NCBI RefSeq assembly: GCF_023028105.1 | Contig: NZ_CP095491.1 | Coordinates: 2,170,001-2,234,000 of the forward strand | DNA length: 64,000 nt | From: Halosolutus gelatinilyticus | GTDB lineage: Archaea; Halobacteriota; Halobacteria; Halobacteriales; Natrialbaceae | Reading direction: 5' to 3' | In this document: piece after piece, positions 1 to 7,313 of the stretch | How positions within the stretch are numbered: position 1 is the stretch's first letter | How the letters are laid out: each line of letters begins with the position of its first letter | The notes under the pieces: model-generated | Told to the model about the DNA's origin: nothing | What the model saw: only the letters and a program-made list of their open reading frames with translations | Database searches by the model: none | Translations under genes and position numbers: made by a program

Positions 1-176
1 GTTTCAAGAATGGGTGCGTCGCGGCGCTGATCCGTAATAACGCGGGAGAACCGCTCGGTGCTATCAGCGGTTCCGGTCCCACGAACCGGTTTACCGACGG
101 CGTCCTCGGGAGAGAACCCTCTAAGACCGCGCTCAGCGCCGCGAACGTCATCGAAATGAATCTGACATACTCGTAG
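1..176 (+). CDS. IclR-family transcriptional regulator, C-terminal end (partial)
   Basis: The reading frame is open from the left edge (first full codon at base 3) to a TAG at 174-176, giving about 57 residues. The translation reads CVAALIRNNAGEPLGAISGS and ends NVIEMNLTYS. This matches the end of the effector-binding domain of haloarchaeal IclR regulators: a Cys-Val-Ala-Ala strand, a 'GEPLGAISVSGP' strand and a final amphipathic helix. IclR proteins are dimeric repressors or activators of catabolic genes; the DNA-binding part lies outside the window, so the target cannot be named. The assignment rests on the motif pattern alone. The gene converges on the SMC-related gene ending at 556. Confidence 0.75.
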   Translation, partial: FKNGCVAALIRNNAGEPLGAISGSGPTNRFTDGVLGREPSKTALSAANVIEMNLTYS

Positions 177-555
177 GAGTCCGGCACAACCGGACACTCG
201 CCTTCGGCCGTCTCTGGCTACTCTCTTCCGTTCGACGATAAGTATCGTTCACCGATCGGTTCTGTTACACGCGTATGGTTGTAACACGTTCCGCGATACA
301 TGGTCTGCTCGAGCCGCTAAATCCGGCGCTGCCGGACGCGCTACCGATCGGATAGGGATGTCGCACGGTTGCTGCCGGTCTGCGTCTGACGCCGTGTCGA
401 ACTACTGATGTATGATCTACCGATCGCCCGAGAGCCGACGATTCTCGCCGTGGTTCACCGAAGTCGGTGTCTAGCGTTCTCTCGTCTGGTACGGTATTCG
501 TCTCCGCTACCGACGGGCGGTAAAACGGTCTTTCGACGAAACGGCCGCGTCGCGA
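177..555. other. Intergenic region between IclR and SMC-related genes
   Basis: There is no convincing gene here. A plus-strand ORF that could start at 408 is Arg/Ser-rich and runs antisense into the neighbouring gene, so it is left out. The only structure seen is the palindrome-containing motif at 264-285. Confidence 0.6.
264..285. promoter_or_regulatory. Palindromic motif shared with the rdfA promoter
   Basis: GTTACA at 264-269 and TGTAAC at 280-285 are perfect inverted arms around a 10-base centre. The 22 bases from 265 match 3292-3313 upstream of rdfA at 19 positions (TTACACG, GTATG and TTGTAA are shared). This copy has no obvious gene start next to it, so whether it is an operator or a small dispersed element is open. 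Confidence 0.45.
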
Positions 556-2520
556 TCAGATCTCCGAAACCACGTCGTGGCTCCCCGCGAGCGCCTGCGC
601 GTCCTCCTCGAGCAGCGCCACGACGAGGTAGGGCGCGTACTCCTCGAAGTACTCGACGAGTGTGGCGATCCGTTCGGAGTCGATCGCCTCCAGCGAGTCC
701 AGAAGCATGAACGGAACCGTCTCGTAGACGTCGTGGACGAGGTAGCCCGCGAGGGCGAACACGAGGCCCGTTACCTCGCGTTCACTCTCGCTCAGGTGAT
801 CGATCGAGTCCTCGTAGGCCGCTCCATCGGCGGTGCTGCGAACGATCTTGAGTTCGAAGGAGGACTTCGAGACGGTTCGGCGACCCTCGCGGACATCCCT
901 GGTCGTCCGGTCGATCCAGATCCGCTCTAGGTTCTCGTAGCCGAGGATCTCGAGGAGGTTCTCCATGTGTTCGTTGAACGCGTCGACCGCGTCCGCCTCG
1001 ATCCGGTCGATGCGGGTCCGCAGCTCCGTCAGCTGCTCGGTGACGTCCTCGCGTCGCCGCTTGAGGGTTTCGCGCTCGTCGAGTTCGTCCTCGATCGAGT
1101 CGATCTGGGCCTCGATCTCCTCGCGTTCGCGCTCCTTGCGCTCCAGTTTGAACTCGAGCTGATTGACCTCCTTGTGCTGTTCGAGGACGTCGCCGTAGTC
1201 CTCGGTTTCGAGCTCGTTGATCGTTTCCTCGAGCTCGTCGATCTCGTCGGTCAGCGCCTCGCGATCCTCGATCAGCTCGTCGATCCGATCGCGCCGGCGT
1301 TCGATCTCGTCGTCGATCGAGTCGAGGCGGCGGTTCGCCTGCCGGTACGCCGTGCGGTTCTCCTCGATTTCGGACAGCGCCGTCCGCTTGTCGTCGAGTT
1401 CGTCGCTCAGCCCGGACCGCTCCTCGAGGCGCTCCTGTCGGGCCGTCTGCAACTGCTCGATCGTCGTTTCGATCTGCTCGCGCGCGACCGTCGAACCGCA
1501 GGTCCAGCACGTGATCGACTCCGATTCCGCGTCGGCGAGCAACTGATCGGTCACGGGGCCGTCGCCAGTCGCTCCCGCGTCGTCGAGGAACGTCGTCGAC
1601 TCCTCGAGGAGCTGTTCGTTGAACTGGATGGTGCTTTGCAGCTGCGAGATCTCCTCGTTGAGGTCCGCCTTCTCGGCTTGCAGGGTCTCGATCGCCGCCT
1701 CGAGTTTCCCGCGGTCGACATCGTCGCCCGAGGAGAGGGAGTCGAGTCGGTCCTCGACGTCGTCGCGTTCGCTCTCGAGGGCGTCGATGCTCTCGCGCTC
1801 GGTCTCGATGCGGTCCCGGACGCGTTCGAGTTCGGACCGGGTCTCGCGCAGTTCGGCGAGTTTGTCCTCGAGTTCGGACTGCTCCTCCCGGCGATCCTCG
1901 ACGTCGACGTTCGTCTCCTCCAGGTCGTCCTGGGCGGCTTCGAGTTCCGACCGGAGGTCCTCGATTTCGCCGCCGATCCGCGTTCGTTTCGCCTCCAGAT
2001 CGGGCAGGCGCCCTTCGAGTTCGTCCAGTTCCGCGAGCCGATCGGCGAGATCTTCCTTCTGCCGTTTGTACTGTTCGATTTCGGCTTTGATCGCGGCCGT
2101 GTCGACCGGGCGCATGATCAGTTCTTGCAGGTCGTCGCCCCGCGCCACCGCCCGACGCGCCTCGTTGGATTCGAGCAGGAACGCGAACAGGTCCGCGAGT
2201 TCCGGATCGTCGAGGTAGGGGTCGCCGTCGCTGGCGATCGTGCCGTTGCGCCGACTGAGCGTCCGTCGATACGTTTCGTCGCCGAAATCGAGCGTCGCCG
2301 CTCCCTCCTCGGCGTCGGCTTTGAGGCTCACTCGATCGCTGCCGAGCGCGGCCATGATCCCCTGTAGCAGCGAGGTTCGGTTCGTCGCGTTCCGTCCGGA
2401 GAGGACGGTGATACCCTGCTCAAACGACACCTCGGTTTCGTCGATTCCACCGATATTGGTGACGGAGAGCGTCGCTTGGTCCGGCATCGATCGTGCTTCC
2501 GATTCCAAGTTAGGTCCCAT
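556..2520 (-). CDS. Archaea-specific SMC-related coiled-coil ATPase (RdfA partner type)
   Basis: 654 residues with an SMC/Rad50-like plan: an N-terminal nucleotide-binding lobe, a long Glu/Arg-rich coiled coil (about residues 140-520) broken by a CxxC hook (ITCWTCG, about residue 338), and a C-terminal lobe. The P-loop is unusual: GRNATNRTS at about 42-50 has Arg where Walker A normally has Lys. The Walker-B-like FMLLDSLEAID (about 605) has Ser where the catalytic Glu is expected, and the signature is LSESE. In other haloarchaea genes of this family lie downstream of rdfA, as here (84-base gap, same strand). TATTTA (complement of 2543-2548) is about 26 bases before 2520, which favours this start over the Met at 2487. 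DNA or chromosome handling is inferred from the family; cell-shape linkage comes from the neighbour. Confidence 0.8.
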   Translation of the reverse strand: MGPNLESEARSMPDQATLSVTNIGGIDETEVSFEQGITVLSGRNATNRTSLLQGIMAALGSDRVSLKADAEEGAATLDFGDETYRRTLSRRNGTIASDGDPYLDDPELADLFAFLLESNEARRAVARGDDLQELIMRPVDTAAIKAEIEQYKRQKEDLADRLAELDELEGRLPDLEAKRTRIGGEIEDLRSELEAAQDDLEETNVDVEDRREEQSELEDKLAELRETRSELERVRDRIETERESIDALESERDDVEDRLDSLSSGDDVDRGKLEAAIETLQAEKADLNEEISQLQSTIQFNEQLLEESTTFLDDAGATGDGPVTDQLLADAESESITCWTCGSTVAREQIETTIEQLQTARQERLEERSGLSDELDDKRTALSEIEENRTAYRQANRRLDSIDDEIERRRDRIDELIEDREALTDEIDELEETINELETEDYGDVLEQHKEVNQLEFKLERKEREREEIEAQIDSIEDELDERETLKRRREDVTEQLTELRTRIDRIEADAVDAFNEHMENLLEILGYENLERIWIDRTTRDVREGRRTVSKSSFELKIVRSTADGAAYEDSIDHLSESEREVTGLVFALAGYLVHDVYETVPFMLLDSLEAIDSERIATLVEYFEEYAPYLVVALLEEDAQALAGSHDVVSEI

Positions 2521-2604
2521 ACACTGTGTTTGTAACTCCCAGTAAATAGGTATTGTTACTTTCTGTGGCAGGGGTGTTACCTTCGAGACCGCTCGTTCGA
2601 TCGG

Positions 2605-3240
2605 CTAGTATTCGCGAGAACAGTCGCAGCCCCGCTCTTCGAGGAGGTCTCGGACCGTATACTGCTGCTGGCACTCCGTACAGGTCACCGTCACCGAGAC
2701 CAGCACGTCGAACTCGTTGATGTCGATCACGTCGTTGCGGTCGAGTTGCGCGATCGTGTCCTCCGTGACCGCCGCGGTTCGGTTCTGCAGCGCGCCCAGT
2801 TTCTCCTCGCTCCGATCGAGCCGTTCCTCGTCGTCCGGCTCCTCGAGGGACGCGTCGAGACAGTTCGTCAGGTGATTGTAGACGGTCTGGTGGGAGATAA
2901 AATCCGACTCGACGTCGTCGATCGGAACGCCGTCGCGCTCGAGTTCATTCCGAGTCTGGATTCGCGTCCCGCTGGTGACGTCGTCGTCAGTGAGGAGCCG
3001 GTACGTGTTCTCGACTTCGCCGTCCCTGACGGCCACGCCGGCGTCTTCGAGGGCGGCCTCGAGGACTCGCTGGTTCACGTGCGTCGCGAGTTCGCGCGTG
3101 CTGTACTGCTCTTCGCCGGTTCCGGTCCAGTACGCGACGAGGTCGTCGTCGAGCCCCGAAAGGCCGTACTTCGTCGCGACCCTGCCGGCTTTACAGCCGC
3201 ACGAGTCGTCCAATTCTCTGGGAGAGGTGGATTCAGTCAC
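2605..3240 (-). CDS. rdfA: Rod-determining factor RdfA
   Basis: 211 residues, acidic. It opens with a Cys-x-Cys (DDSCGCKAGRVATKYGL), which is followed by helical DNA-binding-like segments, and ends with a zinc-ribbon-like TCTECQQQYTVRDLLEERGC. This is the pattern of the haloarchaeal RdfA family, which is named for a role in forming rod-shaped cells in Haloferax. The Cys pairs could bind zinc. The gene is the first of a two-gene unit with the SMC-related gene. A T-rich box A (complement of 3265-3270) lies about 27 bases before the ATG, suggesting a leaderless transcript, and the shared motif at 3292-3313 sits in an activator-like position at about -52 to -73. The biochemical function is unknown. 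Confidence 0.8.
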   Translation of the reverse strand: MTESTSPRELDDSCGCKAGRVATKYGLSGLDDDLVAYWTGTGEEQYSTRELATHVNQRVLEAALEDAGVAVRDGEVENTYRLLTDDDVTSGTRIQTRNELERDGVPIDDVESDFISHQTVYNHLTNCLDASLEEPDDEERLDRSEEKLGALQNRTAAVTEDTIAQLDRNDVIDINEFDVLVSVTVTCTECQQQYTVRDLLEERGCDCSREY

Positions 3241-3264
3241 TACCGCTAGTTGGGCGCCGACTCC

Positions 3265-3313
3265 AAAAAACGTTCTGGATCGTGCGGGCGTTTACACGGG
3301 TATGTTTGTAAGA
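3265..3313 (-). promoter_or_regulatory. rdfA promoter with upstream motif
   Basis: A run of six A on the plus strand (3265-3270) gives a T-rich box A centred 27 bases from the rdfA ATG. Further upstream, 3292-3313 repeats the 22-base motif also found at 265-286, with 19 positions matching. Confidence 0.5.
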
Positions 3314-3839
3314 AACACGGTCCGATCGGCGATCGTTTTCCGCTCGTTTCGACGCCAGTAGCTGCACCGAATCAGATGATAATAACAACTACATATTTTC
3401 GAATCCACCAGATAATAGTCACGTTTCGAAAATCCAAATTTCGAGTGCTCGAACGAGCAAATCCGGCAGCGACGTCCGATCGCCGTCCCTGGTCGAATGA
3501 GATCCATCGTTCATCGGAGGGTGGGAACCAGTCCGGTGAGCACTGTGAAACGGAACCGTCACGGCTATTTGTCCGGAGCTGGCGTTTGAACACGGCGATC
3601 GGAAGTTCGACGGTTAATCGAATACGACCGAATCAGTAGCCGTAATTCGGATGCTCGTTCGACGGCGGTTTCCACCGCCGGGACGTTCAGGGAAATTCGA
3701 TACGGGCGCCGAACCGAAGATTCTGAGTACATGACGGATTCTAGTACGTATATTAAAAAATATGAAAACGATCGGTGTCCCGCGGCCCGACGAACTGCCG
3801 ACCGGGCGTTCTCGTCTCTCCGTTGAAACGGGGCTCGAG
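3314..3839. other. Long intergenic region, partly A/T-rich
   Basis: About 525 bases separate rdfA from the DUF3006 gene. Bases about 3375-3450 are clearly richer in A/T than the surroundings. ORFs here (for example 3372-3593 minus and 3614-3946 minus) lack family resemblance and overlap one another, so no gene is called. Confidence 0.5.
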
Positions 3840-3845
3840 TTTATC
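3840..3845 (+). promoter_or_regulatory. Box A of the DUF3006 gene
   Basis: TTTATC is centred about 27 bases before the ATG at 3870, which is the spacing of a leaderless haloarchaeal promoter. It decides the start in favour of 3870 over the ATG at 3762. Confidence 0.6.
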
Positions 3846-3869
3846 AGTGATGGCGCGGCCAGCGGGGGT

Positions 3870-4232
3870 ATGGCAGCGAACAACCTACTGTCGCGACGAC
3901 GCGTCGTTCGAACGGTCGGATCGCTCGCCGGCGCGACGGTCATCACTTCGATCGACGCGAGCGCTCGCTCCCGCGTCGACGACGAACCGACTGACGCGGA
4001 TCAGTACGTCGCGGTCGTCGATCGGATCGTCGACGACAGACACGTCGTCCTCCTCCTGGAGGAGGATGGCGAGGTCGTCGATCAACACGTCGAACCGGCG
4101 TCCGAGATGGACGACGTCGAAGAGGGTGATATCCTCTGTGTCGTCATCAAAGACGACGACCTGCTCGCGTACCAACACCTTTCGGAGCGGCCGGGCGACT
4201 CCGCAGACCCCGACTCGAGCGTCCCACCCTGA
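3870..4232 (+). CDS. DUF3006 domain protein with twin-arginine-like N-terminus
   Basis: 120 residues from the ATG at 3870, a start supported by the box A at 3840. The N-terminus (LSRRRVVRTVGSLAGATVI) has consecutive Args followed by a short hydrophobic stretch, as in Tat signals. No lipobox Cys is seen. The mature part (YVAVVDRIVDDRHVVLLLEE, then EVVDQHVEPASE and VEEGDILCVVI) is the DUF3006 fold: a short acidic beta-rich domain found in archaea and Firmicutes with no known activity. The C-terminus is a polar Pro/Asp/Ser tail. It converges on the TraB-domain gene. Export is inferred from the signal only. Confidence 0.7.
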   Translation: MAANNLLSRRRVVRTVGSLAGATVITSIDASARSRVDDEPTDADQYVAVVDRIVDDRHVVLLLEEDGEVVDQHVEPASEMDDVEEGDILCVVIKDDDLLAYQHLSERPGDSADPDSSVPP

Positions 4233-4277
4233 CGGTTCGACCACACGCTTCCGACGCCGATCCGGCCAGCCCGCGGC

Positions 4278-5030
4278 TCAATCGATCGGAATCCGCGTCA
4301 CCGCTCGGCTGGGGGTTCTGATCGGTACGGCCGGCGTTCGATCGGGGACCCCCTCGTCGAGGTCGGAGAGGGCGCGCCGAATCCCGTTGTGGTGTCCCGC
4401 ACCGATCACCGCGACGACGTCGTACCCGTCCGCGCGCAGCCGGCGGAGGCGAGCCGCCATCGATCGATCCCGCCGATCGATCAGCACCTCCGCGACTTCG
4501 GGGAGCAATTGCCGTAGCTGGTCGATCACCGGCTGGACATCGTCGCCGTCGGTGACCTCCGAGAACGGGGTCGTCATCACCTCGAACTGCCTAGCGTAGT
4601 CCGCCGGTCCCCTCGTCTGGGCCCGGATCAGCAGCTTCGGTAGCGTCTCCAGTCCGACGCGTCGAGAGAGCGCCTCGAGGGTGTCCGGTATCGGATCGTC
4701 GATGAGCGCGACGTCGAGGTCCAGTTCGGCGGCGGTCTCGATCGCCGTCTCCATGTCGGTTTTCGTCGGGTCGAGGCCGTACAGACGCACGACCGTCCGC
4801 TGGAGCGCCTGAAGCGTCGCGTACGCGGCCGCGGTCGGCGGCGGAAGTTCTCGGGCGAGGTCGAACGGAGACCCCCGCTGCTCCCGATCGAGCCGTTCGA
4901 AGCGACGCTCGTCGAGTTCGACGGCCACGAGATCGGGGTCGACGTCGCGGATGGTCTCGCGGACGCGGCGGCGGTGGGTCGGCGAGAAGTGGACGCTCGG
5001 GACGAACGTGATCGAGCCGGTGTCGGTCAT
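4278..5030 (-). CDS. TraB/PrgY domain protein
   Basis: 250 residues. The N-terminal SITFVPSVHFSPTHRRRV, then VDPDLVAVELDERRFERL, and the C-terminal DGYDVVAVIGAGHHNGIRRAL are the recurring blocks of the TraB family (His near the first strand, 'D.VAVELD.RR', and the late 'V.V.GAGH..GI' block). Relatives are the enterococcal pheromone shutdown protein TraB/PrgY and the peptidase-like TIKI/GumN group. Many archaeal members have extra C-terminal membrane helices; this one has none, so it is a short soluble form, and its substrate is unknown. It is transcribed divergently from the DUF2243 gene, with about 160 bases between them. Confidence 0.8.
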   Translation of the reverse strand: MTDTGSITFVPSVHFSPTHRRRVRETIRDVDPDLVAVELDERRFERLDREQRGSPFDLARELPPPTAAAYATLQALQRTVVRLYGLDPTKTDMETAIETAAELDLDVALIDDPIPDTLEALSRRVGLETLPKLLIRAQTRGPADYARQFEVMTTPFSEVTDGDDVQPVIDQLRQLLPEVAEVLIDRRDRSMAARLRRLRADGYDVVAVIGAGHHNGIRRALSDLDEGVPDRTPAVPIRTPSRAVTRIPID

Positions 5031-5192
5031 TCGATCGGTTCTCCGACGGCCACGACCATGAAGCTACCAGCCGTCGATCGCGGGCGGCGACTCGCGTTCG
5101 GCCGAACGCGGGCGTTGTGGCCGATCGCGCGTCCGTCGACCGCTTGCAACTGACAGCCGCATCCGCTTTTGGTTCGGCCGCGAGGCGTTCGT

Positions 5193-5735
5193 ATGGCAAC
5201 AGAAGACGAGACGTGGCTCGGGCTCCGCGAGGACGCGAAACCGCTCGTGATCGCCGGGATCGTACTCGGAATCGGCCTAGGCGGCTTTTTCGACGGCATC
5301 GTCCTCCACCAGCTCCTACAGTGGCATCACATGCTGTCGGCGCAGACCGAGCCGACGACCGTCGCGAACCTGCGATTGAACGTGCTCGCCGACGGTCTCT
5401 TCCACGCCGCAACCTACCTCTGTACGATCGCCGGCATCGCGTTGCTCGTTCGCGCGTGGCGCCGACCGGCGGTCCCCAAGTCGGGGCGGGCGCTCCTCGG
5501 ATCGGTGATCATGGGTTGGGGCGCGTTCAACCTCGTCGAGGGGCTCGTGAACCACCAGCTCCTCGGCATTCACCACGTCTGGCCGGCCGGCCCCGGAAGC
5601 GTTCTCCTCTGGGACGTCGCATTTTTGCTGTCGGGGGTCCTGTTCCTCCTCGGCGGCTACGCCGTCGTTCGAACCGGCGAGGCGGTCAGGCCCGAGCCGA
5701 GAGACGATCGCCCGACGGACGAACAGCCGACCTGA
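5193..5735 (+). CDS. DUF2243 membrane protein
   Basis: 180 residues with four predicted membrane segments. The first (VIAGIVLGIGLGGFFDGIVL) runs into HQLLQWHHM, a His-rich turn diagnostic of DUF2243, and a second His-rich turn, NHQLLGIHHVW, comes before the last helices. The conserved His suggest metal or heme binding in the membrane, but no function is established. The ATG at 5193 (MATEDETW) is preferred over the in-frame upstream ATG at 5169, because a T-rich CTTTTGG lies about 26 bases upstream. It is followed by an oppositely transcribed membrane-protein gene. Confidence 0.8.
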   Translation: MATEDETWLGLREDAKPLVIAGIVLGIGLGGFFDGIVLHQLLQWHHMLSAQTEPTTVANLRLNVLADGLFHAATYLCTIAGIALLVRAWRRPAVPKSGRALLGSVIMGWGAFNLVEGLVNHQLLGIHHVWPAGPGSVLLWDVAFLLSGVLFLLGGYAVVRTGEAVRPEPRDDRPTDEQPT

Positions 5736-5827
5736 GCGCGAGCGAGCACCCTCCGGATCGGCGGCCATCGTCGCTCGCGCGATCGGACGCCCGATCGCGA
5801 ACGGAGCACCCGTCGGATCGGATGCCC

Positions 5828-6394
5828 TCATTCGCGGGAACGTCGTTCGGACGAGACGAAGTTTTCGAGGACCCGATCGCCGAACGCGAGGACGAGCAGC
5901 GCGCCGACGAGATTGAAGACGAGGTCGAGGGCGGTGTCGGTTTTTCCGTAGGAAACGAGCAACGGCTCGAATCCGAGGCGGTTCGCCGCGGCGTGAATCG
6001 CGTACTCGACGAGTTCCCAGAGGATTCCGACGCAGCTCACGACGGCGATAACTCGCGGCCGCGGATTTCGATCGCGGCGGCGAGCGCTCGCGAAGACGAG
6101 TCCGCCGAGGAGCGTCGCCGAATGCGCGTGCGTAACGTGGTCCCACCACCAGACGTCGTCGTACGGGCCGAGCATCCCGGCGGCGTGCGTTATCATCGCC
6201 GCTTCGACGTACACGCGCTGCCACGGGCGGAACTCGACGCCGTACCGGCGTTCGACGACGGCGGGACAGTACGTGGCGACGAACGCGAGCAGCGCGTTCG
6301 CAATCGCACCCGGGTTCCGCCGGCGGCAACCGGCGACGAACACCGCGAGGAGCCCGAGCCTGATTCCGCGTTCGGCGTCACGTGATATCGACAT
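5828..6394 (-). CDS. YjdF/DUF2238-like membrane protein
   Basis: 188 residues from the ATG at 6394 (MSISRDAERG). The upstream extension to 6478 is Arg-rich and shadows the opposite strand. Five hydrophobic segments are visible, with WWWDHVTHAHSATLLGG in the middle and VGILWELVEYAIHAAANRLG near the end. The latter matches the 'WE..E' helix typical of the YjdF (DUF2238) family of small integral membrane proteins. KTDTALDLVFNLVGALL follows, also characteristic. The function is unknown. It is divergent from the YdjM-like gene at 6544, with the intergenic sequence shared. Confidence 0.7.
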   Translation of the reverse strand: MSISRDAERGIRLGLLAVFVAGCRRRNPGAIANALLAFVATYCPAVVERRYGVEFRPWQRVYVEAAMITHAAGMLGPYDDVWWWDHVTHAHSATLLGGLVFASARRRDRNPRPRVIAVVSCVGILWELVEYAIHAAANRLGFEPLLVSYGKTDTALDLVFNLVGALLVLAFGDRVLENFVSSERRSRE

Positions 6395-6543
6395 CGATAC
6401 GATCTCTGTCACCCGTCTCGGGCAAAAAGATGCCCGATACCGGCGCCTCTCGCCGCCCTGCTCGAGGCGACGTCGCATCCTCCCGAACCGGCCGTCGAGC
6501 GCGGGAAACGACTATGCGTTTCCGTCGCTTACGCCGGGTCACG

Positions 6544-7149
6544 ATGATGGCGACGACGCACGCGCTCTGGGGCATGACGCTCGCACTCCCCGTTCTCGCG
6601 ATCGCCCCGGAACTCGCACCGGCCGCGTTCGCGGCCGGGTTCGTCGGCGGGCTGGCGCCCGACCTGGACCTCTACGCCGGCCACCGGAAGACGTTTCACT
6701 ACCCGATCTACGCGTCGATCGCGGCGCTCCCGGCGCTCGCACTCGCGGTCGTCGTCCCGTCGGCGGCGCCAGTGGCGATCGCGGTCGCGCTCGCCGCAGC
6801 GGCGCTGCACGCCGTCTCCGACGCCTTCGGCGGCGGGCTCGAGCTACGGCCCTGGCGGGGGACGTCCGATCAGGCGGTCTACAGTCACTTTCACGACCGG
6901 TGGCTCCCGCCTCGCCGCTGGGTCCGCTACGACGGCGCGCCGGAGGACCTGCTGCTCGCGAGCCTCGCAGCGGCGCCGCTGGTCGCGATCGGCCCCGAAT
7001 CGGTCGCCGCCGGTGCGATCGCGCTCGTCGCCGCGTCGACCGTCTACGCCGCCCTGCGCAAACCCCTCGCCGGCGTCGCCGAGCGTCTCGCCGGATCGAT
7101 TCCAGCGTCGCTGGTCCCCTACGTTCCCGTTCGCTACCGGCGAGAGTGA
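6544..7149 (+). CDS. YdjM-type membrane-bound metal-dependent hydrolase
   Basis: 201 residues from the second in-frame Met cluster (MMATTHALWGMTLALPVLAI). The His after the start, GGLAPDLDLYAGHRKTFHY with its DLD and HRKTFHY, and the later HAVSDAFGG form the metal-ligand pattern of the YdjM (DUF457) family, which lies between several membrane helices. The C-terminal half carries HDRWLPPRRWVRYDGAPEDL and two further helices. Activity is unproven for the family. Starts at 6514 (MRFRRLRR) or further upstream are possible, but no box A supports them. Confidence 0.7.
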   Translation: MMATTHALWGMTLALPVLAIAPELAPAAFAAGFVGGLAPDLDLYAGHRKTFHYPIYASIAALPALALAVVVPSAAPVAIAVALAAAALHAVSDAFGGGLELRPWRGTSDQAVYSHFHDRWLPPRRWVRYDGAPEDLLLASLAAAPLVAIGPESVAAGAIALVAASTVYAALRKPLAGVAERLAGSIPASLVPYVPVRYRRE

Positions 7150-7313
7150 CGCGCCCTCGGAGCACCCGCCGGTAGCGGCCGAACCGTCCCGGCGATCACC
7201 GAGATTTGCCGTGAATCGCCCGAACGTAGATCAGCCCCGCGGCTGGGCCTCGAAACAGCGGGTGTCACCTCGAACGTGAACCGCCTGCAGTCAGTCTTGC
7301 GGGGCTCGGATCT

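Noticed and set aside
967-2367. 466-codon ORF antisense to the SMC-related gene, and other long antisense ORFs such as 12001-13938 and 16837-18552
   Set aside because: They mirror coding genes on the other strand in GC-rich sequence, are rich in Arg/Ser/Leu runs, and show no family motifs.
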